Assembly (NCBI RefSeq): GCF_050943655.1
Contig: NZ_JBMNPQ010000019.1
Span: 1-24,277 of the forward strand
DNA from: Peptoniphilus_A sp050943655
Lineage (GTDB): Bacteria; Bacillota; Clostridia; Tissierellales; Peptoniphilaceae
Reading direction: 5' to 3'
DNA length: 24,277 bases
Shown here one piece after another: positions 7,834-16,615 of the stretch (positions are counted from its first letter, which is position 1; each line of letters starts with the position of its first letter). A program made the translations under genes and the position numbers. The notes below the pieces were generated by a model that saw nothing but the letters and a program-made list of their open reading frames with translations, ran no database searches and was not told the DNA's origin.

Positions 7834-8520
7834 ATGGATTTAAAGGAGAATTTAGAATCAGTTCTAGAAGAGATTGAAGATGCAAAGTCAAAGTCACATT
7901 TTAACCGTGATGTTGAGCTTATTGCAGTTTCTAAGACTCATCCAGTAGAGATGATAGAAAGAGTGAGAGATCTCGGTATTACAGAGTTTGGTGAAAATAA
8001 GGTTCAAGAACTTAGAGATAAGATTGAACTTGTTAAAGATGTGAATTTTCATCTAATTGGAAATTTACAAACAAATAAAGTTAAATATATTTATGATAAA
8101 GTTAAACTTATTCACTCTCTAGACAGAATTAAACTTGCTAAAGAAATTAATAAGAGAGCCGAGAGTAGTGACATTATAGTTGACTGTTTAGTGCAAATTA
8201 ATATTGGAAATGAAGAGACTAAATCAGGAATAAGATATGAGGAGACAGAAGAGTTCATCTCTAAGCTAGAAGATTTTCAAAACATTCATATAAAAGGCTT
8301 AATGGCTATTGCTCCAAATACTTCAGATGAAGATTTAATTAGAAAATGTTTTGAAAAGATGAATAATAAATTTGAAGATATTGGATCAAAAGATTATAAA
8401 AATGTTGAGATGAAATACCTGTCAATGGGCATGAGCAATGATTTCAAAATTGCAATAGAAGAAGGTTCTAATATGGTAAGAATCGGATCTAAAATTTTTG
8501 GAAATAGAAATTATAATTAG
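7834..8520 (+). CDS. yggS: YggS/YlmE-family PLP homeostasis protein
   Basis: A PLP-binding TIM-barrel protein of the YggS/PROSC family (YlmE in Bacillus). It binds pyridoxal phosphate and affects vitamin B6 and amino-acid balance without a firmly assigned enzymatic reaction. Visible signatures are LIAVSKTH with the PLP lysine at K34, GENKVQEL, HLIGNLQTNK, and the C-terminal LSMGMSNDF followed by SNMVRIGSKIFG, which binds the phosphate. At 228 residues it is of standard length. The ATG is preceded by GAGGTG, 9 bases after the upstream stop. The gene sits immediately before sepF, as in the ylmE-ylmF pair of Firmicutes. Confidence 0.95.
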   Translation: MDLKENLESVLEEIEDAKSKSHFNRDVELIAVSKTHPVEMIERVRDLGITEFGENKVQELRDKIELVKDVNFHLIGNLQTNKVKYIYDKVKLIHSLDRIKLAKEINKRAESSDIIVDCLVQINIGNEETKSGIRYEETEEFISKLEDFQNIHIKGLMAIAPNTSDEDLIRKCFEKMNNKFEDIGSKDYKNVEMKYLSMGMSNDFKIAIEEGSNMVRIGSKIFGNRNYN

Positions 8521-8529
8521 GAGGATATT

Positions 8530-8988
8530 ATGGCAGAAAAAACTATGGATAAACTAAAGAAAATTTTTGGTTTCGCTGATGAATATGAGTATGAAAACTA
8601 CGATGATGACGATTATGGTGAAGAAGTAGTAGAAACTGAAGAAGTTGCTACACCAGAAGCAAGTCACACAAGCTTTTTCAAAAAACAAAACAAAGTTAAG
8701 ACAAGCCCAGATGGAAGCATGGTGATTACAGTTCACGAACCACTTTCTTATGATGAATCACCTCTTATTGTTGATGATTTAAGAGACTACAAAGCAGTTG
8801 TTTTAAATTTTGAACAATTAGATTTAGAAGTTAAAAGACAAATCTTTGACTTTGTCAGCGGTGCACTTTATGCTCTAGATGGTAAAATGCAAAAAGTTAA
8901 CAAAGATATATTTATTCTTGCTCCATACAATGTTGAAATAGATGGATTAAAAGAACAATTAAAGAATAATGGAATGTTTCCTTGGTAA
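8530..8988 (+). CDS. sepF: Cell division protein SepF
   Basis: SepF tethers FtsZ filaments to the membrane and shapes the division septum. The 152-residue protein has an amphipathic membrane-binding N-terminus (MDKLKKIFGF), then a very acidic linker at about 17-45 with runs of Asp and Glu. The globular SepF core runs from about 65 to the end and includes VITVHEPLSYDES, VVLNFEQLD and FVSGALYALDG with the conserved glycine of the dimer interface. The ribosome binding site GGAGG overlaps the yggS stop codon. The ylmH start overlaps its last codons. The ylmG/YGGT gene that normally separates sepF and ylmH is missing here. Confidence 0.96.
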   Translation: MAEKTMDKLKKIFGFADEYEYENYDDDDYGEEVVETEEVATPEASHTSFFKKQNKVKTSPDGSMVITVHEPLSYDESPLIVDDLRDYKAVVLNFEQLDLEVKRQIFDFVSGALYALDGKMQKVNKDIFILAPYNVEIDGLKEQLKNNGMFPW

Positions 8989-9764
8989 TTTTCAATAAGG
9001 ACGAACTAGTAAGTCATATCAATTCCATAGATGAACGCAGAGAAATTCGCAGAGTAATTGATAAAATTGACATAGTTTTGAGTAGCTTTATAATGTCGTC
9101 AACGGATTTTTTAAATCCTCATGAAGTTAATTTGGCAAAATCTGTCTTAAATAGATTTAAAGACGAAATTTCTTATGAAGTTGATGGCGGCTATAATGAT
9201 GCTGAAAACTGCATCATTTATATTTATCCAAGTTATGAAACTGATATTTTAAATGAGGACATTGATATCTTTAGATTTGAGTCAATTCCTACAATTAAAC
9301 ATAAGGATGTACTTGGGTCTTTGCTCGGCCTTGGTATAGAACGAAAAAAAATAGGTGATATTTTAATTGGGAGAAAATACACTTATTTTTTTGCTAAAAA
9401 TGAAATATCTAGTTTTGTGGAACTAAGTTTAAATAAAATTTCTAGATACAATGTTAAAATCGAAAGAGTAGAAGACGTATCAGAAATTCCAAAAAAAGAA
9501 TATATTTATAAAGATATTATCGTTGCCTCTCCAAGGCTCGATAGTATCGTTTCAAGCTGTTTAAATATATCTAGATCAAATGCGAAAAATAAAATAAAAT
9601 CAGGAGAAGTTAAGCTAAACTATTCTGTTGAAGATAGGCCTAGTGTGGAAGTTTCTGCAGGAGATTTAATCTCAGTAAGAAAGTTTGGACGATTTCAAAT
9701 TGATGAATTTTATAAAAAGACCAAGAGAGGCAATATTGTTCTTAAAATTAAAATCAACAAGTGA
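8982..9764 (+). CDS. ylmH: YlmH-family S4-domain RNA-binding protein
   Basis: A 260-residue protein of the YlmH family. It has an N-terminal domain with the conserved TDFLNPHE segment (about 42-49), a central domain with the run LGSLLGLGIERKKIGDILIG, and a C-terminal S4 RNA-binding domain (about 182-245, beginning SPRLDSIVSSCLNISRSNAK). Family members bind ribosomal or nascent-chain complexes, and Bacillus YlmH has been implicated in rescue of stalled ribosomes. The only plausible start is the TTG at 8982, which overlaps sepF by 7 bases, with GGAATG five bases upstream. The next in-frame ATG would remove part of the N-terminal domain. divIVA, which usually follows ylmH, is absent. Confidence 0.93.
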   Translation: MVIFNKDELVSHINSIDERREIRRVIDKIDIVLSSFIMSSTDFLNPHEVNLAKSVLNRFKDEISYEVDGGYNDAENCIIYIYPSYETDILNEDIDIFRFESIPTIKHKDVLGSLLGLGIERKKIGDILIGRKYTYFFAKNEISSFVELSLNKISRYNVKIERVEDVSEIPKKEYIYKDIIVASPRLDSIVSSCLNISRSNAKNKIKSGEVKLNYSVEDRPSVEVSAGDLISVRKFGRFQIDEFYKKTKRGNIVLKIKINK

Positions 9765-9775
9765 CGGGGGAAGCT

Positions 9776-10261
9776 ATGTTTGTAGTGCTTTTTAGTATAA
9801 TACTAATATTATTAGATCAGTTTAGTAAATTTTTGGTTAAGACATATCTCATGGGACGTGAGCCCTTAGTTTTAATCAATGACTTTTTGAGACTTTACTA
9901 TATTGAAAACAGGGGAGCTGCCTTTGGAATACTTCAGGGCAGACGAAGTTTTTTAACAATCATAACAATAATAGTTTTAGTATTTTTAACTATCTATCTT
10001 TTTAGAAATTATAGAAAATTGCCAAAGATATATCTATTTAGTATCAGTCTTTTAATTGGCGGAACTATTGGAAACTTTATTGACAGAATAAGACTTCATT
10101 ATGTCGTTGATTTTATTAGTGTAAAAATTTTCAATTATAATTTTGCTATTTTTAATTTTGCAGATGTTTTTATTGTGTTGGGAACTATTTTAATTTGCAT
10201 TGGCATAGTTCTTTACGACAATCCAAAAAATAAATACAAAAGTGAAAAAAATGAAAGATAA
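9776..10261 (+). CDS. lspA: Lipoprotein signal peptidase II
   Basis: LspA cleaves the signal peptide of prolipoproteins in the membrane after lipidation of the lipobox cysteine. With the chosen start it is 161 residues with four hydrophobic helices. The conserved motifs are DQFSKFLVK near the N-terminus, YIENRGAAFGIL, and the two catalytic aspartate regions GNFIDRIR and FNFADVFIVLG. A GTG at 9761 overlaps the ylmH stop as GTGA, but it has no ribosome binding site. GGGGGA at 9766-9771 lies just before the ATG at 9776, and starting there gives the normal MFVVLF... first helix. It is the lspA-rluD pair common in Firmicutes. Confidence 0.96.
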   Translation: MFVVLFSIILILLDQFSKFLVKTYLMGREPLVLINDFLRLYYIENRGAAFGILQGRRSFLTIITIIVLVFLTIYLFRNYRKLPKIYLFSISLLIGGTIGNFIDRIRLHYVVDFISVKIFNYNFAIFNFADVFIVLGTILICIGIVLYDNPKNKYKSEKNER

Positions 10262-11150
10262 AGAATTTATAATTTCAGAAGAAGATGTATCACAAAGGCT
10301 TGATAAATATTTAGAAAATGTTCTTGATTTAAATAGGTCTCAAATAAAAAAACAAATAAATAACGAAAAGATTAGGGTAAATGGCGAGGTTGTAAAAGCT
10401 GGATATTCTCTAAAGCTTTTAGATAAAATAACAGTTGAGCGTGAAGAGGAAATTAAACTTATACCAAAAAAGATTGATTTTGATGTGCTTTATGAGGATG
10501 AATATTTGGCTGTTATTTCTAAGCCAATTGGAATTTCTGTGCAACCAACGCCTGATAATCTTGAAAATACATTGGCGAGTGGTTTATTATATCGCTTTGG
10601 AGATAGGCTTCCGGATCCGTATAATGAACTTAGACCTGGCATAGTACATCGATTAGATAAAGATACAAGTGGACTTATGGTTATTGCAAAGACAGAAGAG
10701 TCTTATTATGCGCTTGTCGAGATGTTTAAAAAACATGATATCGATAAGCACTATATAGCCATTGTTCATGGAATTCCTGATGACAATGTGGTTATCGAAG
10801 AGCCAATTGGTCGCGATCCAAATAACAGGACCAAGATGAAAGTTATTTATAAAAACTCAAAAGATGCTTACACTAGTTTTACTATACTTAAAAAATTTGA
10901 GGAAGTGTCACTACTTGATGTAAATATAAAAACTGGACGAATGCACCAGATAAGAGTTCACCTTGCACATATCAATCATCCTGTAGTTGGTGATTTAGTA
11001 TACGGACATAAAAATAAATGGAATATTAATACGCAGCTCTTGCATGCTAAGAGACTTCGATTTAGGCATCCTATGACCTGCGAATTATTAGACATACAAG
11101 ATAAATTTCCAATTCGTTTTGAAGAATTTTTAAACAAAATTAATAAATAA
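10251..11150 (+). CDS. RluD/RluA-family large-subunit rRNA pseudouridine synthase
   Basis: A pseudouridine synthase of the RluA/RluD family that isomerises specific uridines in 23S rRNA. The N-terminal S4 domain (about 10-65) includes VSQRLDKYLENVLDLNRSQIKKQI. The catalytic domain carries the hallmark RPGIVHRLDKDTSGLMV, with the nucleophilic aspartate in HRLDKDTSG, followed by GRMHQIRVHLAH and HPVVGDLVYG. The target uridines cannot be assigned from sequence alone. Two starts are possible, GTG 10242 and ATG 10251. Neither has a clear ribosome binding site; the ATG is chosen. The overlap with lspA (11 bases) suggests translation depends on ribosomes finishing lspA. Confidence 0.93.
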   Translation: MKDKEFIISEEDVSQRLDKYLENVLDLNRSQIKKQINNEKIRVNGEVVKAGYSLKLLDKITVEREEEIKLIPKKIDFDVLYEDEYLAVISKPIGISVQPTPDNLENTLASGLLYRFGDRLPDPYNELRPGIVHRLDKDTSGLMVIAKTEESYYALVEMFKKHDIDKHYIAIVHGIPDDNVVIEEPIGRDPNNRTKMKVIYKNSKDAYTSFTILKKFEEVSLLDVNIKTGRMHQIRVHLAHINHPVVGDLVYGHKNKWNINTQLLHAKRLRFRHPMTCELLDIQDKFPIRFEEFLNKINK

Positions 11151-11163
11151 AAGGGGTATCATT

Positions 11164-12543
11164 GTGAAAAATTATGATGTAATTATAGTTGGAGCTGGAG
11201 CCAGCGGTGTTTTTGCTTCCTATGAATTTAAAAAGCTTAACTCTAAGCTAAAGGTGTTAGTTATTGATAAGGGAAACACTATTTACAAGAGACAATGCCC
11301 AATAAAGACAGGAAAAGTTGACAACTGTATTGGATGCAAACCTTGCAATATAATGAATGGATACGGAGGAGCGGGAACTCTTTCTGACGGAAAGTATAAT
11401 ATCACCACAGAATTTGGTGGACAAATGCATGAGTATTTAGGTAGAGAAGAGTCAATTAAACTCATGGAATATGTCGACGAAGTACTTTGCGATTTTGACG
11501 GACAATCATCAAAGCTTTATCAGACTAAAAATTCTGGACTTAAGACATTGGCTTTAAAAAATGACCTACATCTACTGGATGCAAAGGTAAGGCACTTCGG
11601 AACTGATAGAAACGTGAAAATTCTAGAAAAAGTTTACGAATATACAAAAGATCATGTTGATATGATTTTTAACACAACTGTCTTAGACGTATGTTATGAA
11701 GACGGAGTTTATAAAATATCAACTGATAAGGGAGAAGAATTTAATTGTAAAAAGCTTGTTCTAGCATCAGGTAGAAGTGGCTCTAAGTGGATATCAAGTG
11801 TTTGCAAAAAATTTAATATTAATTTATACTCTAACCAAGTTGATATTGGTGTTAGGGTTGAGCTTCCAGCTGAAGTTTTTAAACATATCACTGATGCAGT
11901 TTATGAATCAAAAATTGTCTACCAAACAAAGGGCTACAATGATTTAGTTAGAACTTTCTGCATGAACCCTTATGGTCAAGTTGTTGCAGAAAACACAAAT
12001 GGAATCATTACAGTAAATGGTCATTCTTATGCAGATCCAAAACTTCAGTCCGAGAATACTAACTTTGCACTTCTTGTAAGCAATAAGTTCACAGAACCTT
12101 TTAAAGATTCAAATGAGTACGGTGAATCTATTGCCCGTCTTTCAAATATGTTAGGTGGAGGAGTCCTTCTTCAAAGGTTTGGAGATTTAGTAAAGGGCAG
12201 AAGATCTGATAAGAGAAGAATGGAAAAATGCTTTACCGTTCCAACTCTTAAGGCAACTCCTGGAGATTTGTCACTTGTAATTCCAAAGAGACAATTAGAC
12301 TCAATTATCGAGATGATTTATGCGCTTGATAAAATTGCTCCAGGTACTGCAAATGACGACACATTACTTTATGGTGTGGAAGTTAAGTTCTATAACTCGA
12401 AAGTAAAAACTGACAATAATTTTGAAACATCACAAGAAGGTCTATTTGTAGTTGGAGATGGCGGAGGAGCAACTCACTCACTTTCTCAGGCATCGGCTTG
12501 TGGAGTTTATGTGGCTAGATATTTAAATGAAATTTTAGGTTGA
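11164..12543 (+). CDS. FAD-dependent dehydrogenase-like protein (COG2509 type)
   Basis: A 459-residue flavoprotein of the uncharacterised NAD(FAD)-utilising dehydrogenase group. The N-terminal dinucleotide fold VIIVGAGASGVFASYEF is followed by a four-cysteine cluster (C45, C55, C58, C61) and then MNGYGGAGTLSDGKYN. The centre has LVLASGRSGSKW and the C-terminus has the FAD-closing motif GLFVVGDGGGATHSLSQASACG. The cysteine cluster could bind an iron-sulfur centre or act in redox chemistry; no substrate is known to me. GTG is the start, with AAGGGG at 11151-11156. It is the last gene of the HlyD-like/yggS/sepF operon, and its stop codon lies in the base of a strong terminator hairpin. Confidence 0.87.
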   Translation: MKNYDVIIVGAGASGVFASYEFKKLNSKLKVLVIDKGNTIYKRQCPIKTGKVDNCIGCKPCNIMNGYGGAGTLSDGKYNITTEFGGQMHEYLGREESIKLMEYVDEVLCDFDGQSSKLYQTKNSGLKTLALKNDLHLLDAKVRHFGTDRNVKILEKVYEYTKDHVDMIFNTTVLDVCYEDGVYKISTDKGEEFNCKKLVLASGRSGSKWISSVCKKFNINLYSNQVDIGVRVELPAEVFKHITDAVYESKIVYQTKGYNDLVRTFCMNPYGQVVAENTNGIITVNGHSYADPKLQSENTNFALLVSNKFTEPFKDSNEYGESIARLSNMLGGGVLLQRFGDLVKGRRSDKRRMEKCFTVPTLKATPGDLSLVIPKRQLDSIIEMIYALDKIAPGTANDDTLLYGVEVKFYNSKVKTDNNFETSQEGLFVVGDGGGATHSLSQASACGVYVARYLNEILG

Positions 12544-12571
12544 GGGTATGTCATTGACATACTCTTTTATT
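12542..12571 (+). terminator. Intrinsic terminator after the FAD-protein gene
   Basis: GAGGGTATGTC (12542-12552) and GACATACTCTT (12556-12566) form an 11-pair stem with two G-U pairs around an ATT loop. The run TTTTATTT follows. The stem starts within the TGA stop codon of the upstream gene, and the T-tract runs into the miaB promoter region. Confidence 0.8.
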
Positions 12572-12592
12572 TGCTCAGATATACTGTATAAT
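12565..12592 (+). promoter_or_regulatory. Promoter for the miaB-mutS-mutL-miaA operon
   Basis: A perfect TATAAT lies at 12587-12592. At 16-17 bases upstream only weak -35 matches occur (TTTTAT or CTTTTA, in the T-tract of the preceding terminator). The predicted start near 12599 leaves a leader of about 17 bases including GAGG at 12606-12609. The -10 is convincing; the -35 is not. Confidence 0.5.
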
Positions 12593-12615
12593 TAAATAAT
12601 GAAATGAGGAATAAA

Positions 12616-14010
12616 ATGGAAAATTCAGATTTAATTAAAGATTTAAAGGACAATGTAAATGAGTACATGGCCTTTATTAAAGAAAATATAGATAAGAAAA
12701 ATGCCCTTGTAATTACTCATGGATGTCAAATGAATGAGCATGATTCAGAAAAAATTATTTGGCTGCTTGAAAAAATGGGTTATACAATGGTAGATGAGAT
12801 AGATAATGCGGACTTTATTGTTGTAAATACTTGCTCTGTGAGACATTCTGCAGAGGATAAAGTTTATGGACAGCTTGGCAATTTAAAAAATATTAAAAAC
12901 AAGAGAAAAGATTTAAAAATTGCCGTTTGCGGCTGCATGATGCAAAGAGAAGAGTCAAGAAACTATGTAATTGAAAAATTTCCAAATGTAGATATAATTT
13001 TCGGAACAAATAATATTTGGAAACTACCAGAGCTTTTATATTCATCATATAACGGGAAGAAGCTTGCAATTGATATTGAAGAAAATCCAATTGGTCTTGA
13101 TGAAGGGCTCGGTGCGACAAGAGCTTATGGATTTAAGTCCTACGTCAATATTATGTATGGATGCAACAATTTTTGCACTTATTGCATAGTGCCATACACA
13201 AGGGGTAGAGAAACCAGCAGAAATCCAAAAGATATAATTAAAGAGATTGAAGACCTTGTATCTCATGGAACAAAAGAAGTTACGCTACTTGGACAAAATG
13301 TTAATTCCTACGGCAAGACTTTAGATTTTGATTATTCTTTTGCAAATTTATTAGAAGATATAAATGAGATTGAAGGTCTTGAGAGAATTAGATTTATGAC
13401 ATCTCACCCTAAGGATATATCTGATGAATTAATAATGGCATTTAAAAATTTAGATAAATTGTGTAACTTTTTACACTTGCCTGTGCAAGCAGGATCAACT
13501 GATGTCTTAAAGAAAATGAATAGAAAATATTCTAAAGAAGATTATCTAAATACAATAGAAAAAATAAAGAGCATAAATCCAGACATAGCTCTTTCAACAG
13601 ACATTATGGTTGGTTTTCCTGGTGAAACAGAAGAAGACTTTGAAGATACACTAGATCTTTGCAGGAAAGTAGAGTACGATACATCTTTTACTTTCATATA
13701 TTCAGTTAGGGAAAATACTCCAGCAGCAAAGATGGAACAAGTACCTGATAAAGTTAAGCATGAAAGATTTGAAAGACTTTTAGATGTATTATATCCAATC
13801 CAAGAGAAGAAGAATAAAGCACTAATCGGTCAAAATGTAACAGTTTTGGTAGAAGACTTCTCCAAGAAGCGAGATGATTATGTAACTGGAAGAACAGAAG
13901 GATTTAAACTTGTAAACTTTAAGGGTGATGAGTCCGATATAGGAAAAATTGTAGATGTCAAAATAACAGATGCCAACAGTTTTTCTTTAGAAGGTGAGAA
14001 GCTTGGATAA
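12616..14010 (+). CDS. miaB: tRNA-2-methylthio-N6-dimethylallyladenosine synthase MiaB
   Basis: A radical-SAM methylthiotransferase that adds the methylthio group to i6A37 of tRNAs reading UNN codons, acting on the product of MiaA, which is encoded in the same operon. The N-terminal UPF0004 domain supplies C37, C73 and C107 for the auxiliary 4Fe-4S cluster. The radical-SAM cluster is GCNNFCTYC with C183, C187 and C190. A C-terminal TRAM domain begins near TVLVEDFSKKRDDYVTGRT. At 464 residues it is of usual length. A further ATG at 12604 is in frame, but GAGG at 12606-12609 serves the ATG at 12616 with six bases between. It overlaps the mutS start by 8 bases. Confidence 0.97.
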   Translation: MENSDLIKDLKDNVNEYMAFIKENIDKKNALVITHGCQMNEHDSEKIIWLLEKMGYTMVDEIDNADFIVVNTCSVRHSAEDKVYGQLGNLKNIKNKRKDLKIAVCGCMMQREESRNYVIEKFPNVDIIFGTNNIWKLPELLYSSYNGKKLAIDIEENPIGLDEGLGATRAYGFKSYVNIMYGCNNFCTYCIVPYTRGRETSRNPKDIIKEIEDLVSHGTKEVTLLGQNVNSYGKTLDFDYSFANLLEDINEIEGLERIRFMTSHPKDISDELIMAFKNLDKLCNFLHLPVQAGSTDVLKKMNRKYSKEDYLNTIEKIKSINPDIALSTDIMVGFPGETEEDFEDTLDLCRKVEYDTSFTFIYSVRENTPAAKMEQVPDKVKHERFERLLDVLYPIQEKKNKALIGQNVTVLVEDFSKKRDDYVTGRTEGFKLVNFKGDESDIGKIVDVKITDANSFSLEGEKLG

Positions 14011-16615
14011 AAGTAAATTAACTCCAATGATGAGGCAGTATCTATCTGTGAAAGAAGAAAATCCAGATGCCATACTATTCTTTAGACTTGGAGATTTTTA
14101 CGAAATGTTTTTTGAAGATGCACTCACTGCATCGAGAGAACTTGAAATTACTCTTACTAAGCGTGATGCAGGTTTAGAAGAAAAGGCGCCAATGTGTGGA
14201 GTGCCATATCATGTGGCGAATAGTTATATTTCTAAATTAATTAATAAAGGTTACAAAGTTGCGATCTGCGACCAAATGGAGGATCCAAAAACTGCAAAGG
14301 GGATTGTAAAAAGAGAAGTAACAAAAATTGTTACTCCTGGCACTTTTACAGACAACGAATATCTAAAAAGCGACGAAAATAATTACTTGTTATCAGTTTA
14401 TTTAAAAAACTACAGCATTAATCTTACTTATGTAGATTATTCTACTGGAGAGATTTATGTAACGAACAAGACTTTTTTAGATAGACAAAGCCTACTTGGA
14501 TTTTTAAATAATGAAGTCTCTAGGATAAGTCCAAATGAACTTTTGATAAATAATGATGAATTTTTAAAAGATGACAAAGATTTTTCTTTTAATAGATTTT
14601 ATATTAATAGGTTTTCGGAAGAAGAGATTTCACAAATTAACATAGATGATTTAAAGAGACATTTTGGAGACGACTTTTTTAAATCTTATGATGAAATTTT
14701 AAAAAGAGAAAAAGTAAGAGAATTTAAATCTGTCAATATGATTTTAAAATATCTTTTTGAGACTCAAAAGATTAATTTAAAGCATATTAATAAAATTAAT
14801 TATTATGACAACAAGAATTATTTAATAATTGATGAAAACTCAAGGAGAACATTGGAGCTTTTAAAAGGTCTAAATACTTTTAAAAAATCGGGATCTCTAC
14901 TTGAAGTTCTAGACGAATGCACAACTGCAATGGGCAGCAGGAAATTAAAAAAATGGGTGGAGTCACCGCTTAACAATATTTATGATATTAAAAATAGACA
15001 AGATTTAATAGAAGCTTTTTCAGAAAATTTATTGTTCCAAGATTATATTATAAATTTATTAAAAGAAGTTTATGATATTGAAAGACTTGTCGTAAAACTT
15101 TCTAATAACACTATTAATCCTAGAGAAATTTATTCGCTTAAAAGAAGCATCAGTGCTTCTCTAGAAATAAAAGAAGAACTACAAAAATCTGGAAGTCGTC
15201 CCTTAAATGAGTTTGCAAAAAATATTATCGATCTATCTAATTTATATAAAAAGATTGACAGCATGTTAGTAGATAATCCTCCCATAACTCTTGAAGAAAA
15301 TAGGATTATAAAAAAGGGTTTTTCAGACGAATTAGATGAATATTTCGAACTTTCTGAAAAAGGCAAAAATTGGATTATAGATTTTGAAATAAGAGAAAAG
15401 GAACGCACTGGAATAAAGAATTTAAGAATAAAATACAATAAAATTCTAGGATACTTTATAGAAGTCACAAAATCGAACTTAGATAGTGTTCCCGATGACT
15501 ATATCAGAAAACAAACTCTAGTTGGTTCAGAAAGATTTTTCTCTGTCGAGTTAAAAGAGATGGAATCAAAGTTAATTGGCTCAAAAGAAAGGGCACTTGA
15601 AGTACAATCTAAGTATTACAATGATTTAAAAGATTATATTACAGGAGAGATTAAATATATACAAAATCTTGCTGATTCTTTATCAGACCTTGACTCAATA
15701 ATTTCTCTATCCTTAGTGGCTTCTAAAAATAAATATATTAGACCGAGTCTTAATGAAGACGGAATTATAGAGATAAAAAACGGAAGACACCCAATTGTAG
15801 AGACAAAAAATTTAAAAGAGACTTTTGTGCCAAATGACACTTCTCTCGATCTAGATAAAAATATGATTCACATAATTACAGGCCCAAATATGGCAGGCAA
15901 GTCAACCTACATGAGACAAGTTGCATTGATAGTAATAATGGCTCACATTGGTTCTTTTGTACCATGTGAGAGTGCAAATATTTCAATCGTAGATAGAATT
16001 TTTACAAGGATTGGAGCAAGTGATAACTTGGCAATGGGAGAATCTACTTTTATGGTTGAGATGAAAGAGGTTGCAAATATAATTGACAATGCAACGGATA
16101 AATCTCTTTTAATTTTAGATGAAGTCGGAAGAGGTACAAGTACCTTTGATGGCATTTCAATTGCAAATGCAATAATAGAGTATATCGCAGATAATATAAG
16201 AGCAAAGACACTATTTGCCACTCATTATCACGAACTGGTTTATTTAGAAGACAAATATCCAAATATCACAAACCTTACAATTGCTGTAGAAAAAAAAGAT
16301 GATGACATTATATTTCTTCGCAAGATAATAAATGGATATTCAAACAATTCTTATGGAATTGATGTTGCACGACTTGCGGGAATAGAGAGCTCAATTATTG
16401 ATAGAGCAAATGTTATATTAAATGAAATTGAAAAAGATAATGAAGGTTTTGTTGAGAATATTTCTGAAAATAGCGAGATAAAAAAAGTAGAGACAAATCC
16501 AGAAATAAAGAAGTTTATTGAGAAGCTTCAAGATATAGATATTTTAAATATTAATCCAATAGAGGCATTTAATATTTTAAATAGGATAATTGAAGAGTCC
16601 AAGGAGTTATCATGA
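14003..16615 (+). CDS. mutS: DNA mismatch repair protein MutS
   Basis: MutS dimers recognise mismatches and, with ATP, recruit MutL. The 870-residue chain has the mismatch-wedging Phe-Tyr-Glu at F32-Y33-E34 inside FFRLGDFYEMF, the connector, lever and clamp regions in the middle, and the ATPase at the end. The ATPase shows GPNMAGKST (Walker A, 627-635), DEVGRGTSTFDG (Walker B, from 706) and ATHYHEL. Everything looks intact. I chose the TTG at 14003 because AAGGTGAG at 13991-13998 is positioned for it and MDKSKLTPMMRQY then aligns with other MutS N-termini; an upstream GTG at 13994 is possible. It overlaps miaB at the start and mutL by four bases at the end. Confidence 0.97.
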   Translation: MDKSKLTPMMRQYLSVKEENPDAILFFRLGDFYEMFFEDALTASRELEITLTKRDAGLEEKAPMCGVPYHVANSYISKLINKGYKVAICDQMEDPKTAKGIVKREVTKIVTPGTFTDNEYLKSDENNYLLSVYLKNYSINLTYVDYSTGEIYVTNKTFLDRQSLLGFLNNEVSRISPNELLINNDEFLKDDKDFSFNRFYINRFSEEEISQINIDDLKRHFGDDFFKSYDEILKREKVREFKSVNMILKYLFETQKINLKHINKINYYDNKNYLIIDENSRRTLELLKGLNTFKKSGSLLEVLDECTTAMGSRKLKKWVESPLNNIYDIKNRQDLIEAFSENLLFQDYIINLLKEVYDIERLVVKLSNNTINPREIYSLKRSISASLEIKEELQKSGSRPLNEFAKNIIDLSNLYKKIDSMLVDNPPITLEENRIIKKGFSDELDEYFELSEKGKNWIIDFEIREKERTGIKNLRIKYNKILGYFIEVTKSNLDSVPDDYIRKQTLVGSERFFSVELKEMESKLIGSKERALEVQSKYYNDLKDYITGEIKYIQNLADSLSDLDSIISLSLVASKNKYIRPSLNEDGIIEIKNGRHPIVETKNLKETFVPNDTSLDLDKNMIHIITGPNMAGKSTYMRQVALIVIMAHIGSFVPCESANISIVDRIFTRIGASDNLAMGESTFMVEMKEVANIIDNATDKSLLILDEVGRGTSTFDGISIANAIIEYIADNIRAKTLFATHYHELVYLEDKYPNITNLTIAVEKKDDDIIFLRKIINGYSNNSYGIDVARLAGIESSIIDRANVILNEIEKDNEGFVENISENSEIKKVETNPEIKKFIEKLQDIDILNINPIEAFNILNRIIEESKELS

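Noticed and set aside
15130..15468. A 112-codon minus-strand open frame inside mutS, with others at 15943-16262
   Set aside because: Antisense to conserved MutS coding sequence, with low-complexity Ser/Leu/Phe/Ile-rich translations typical of reversed AT-rich genes.
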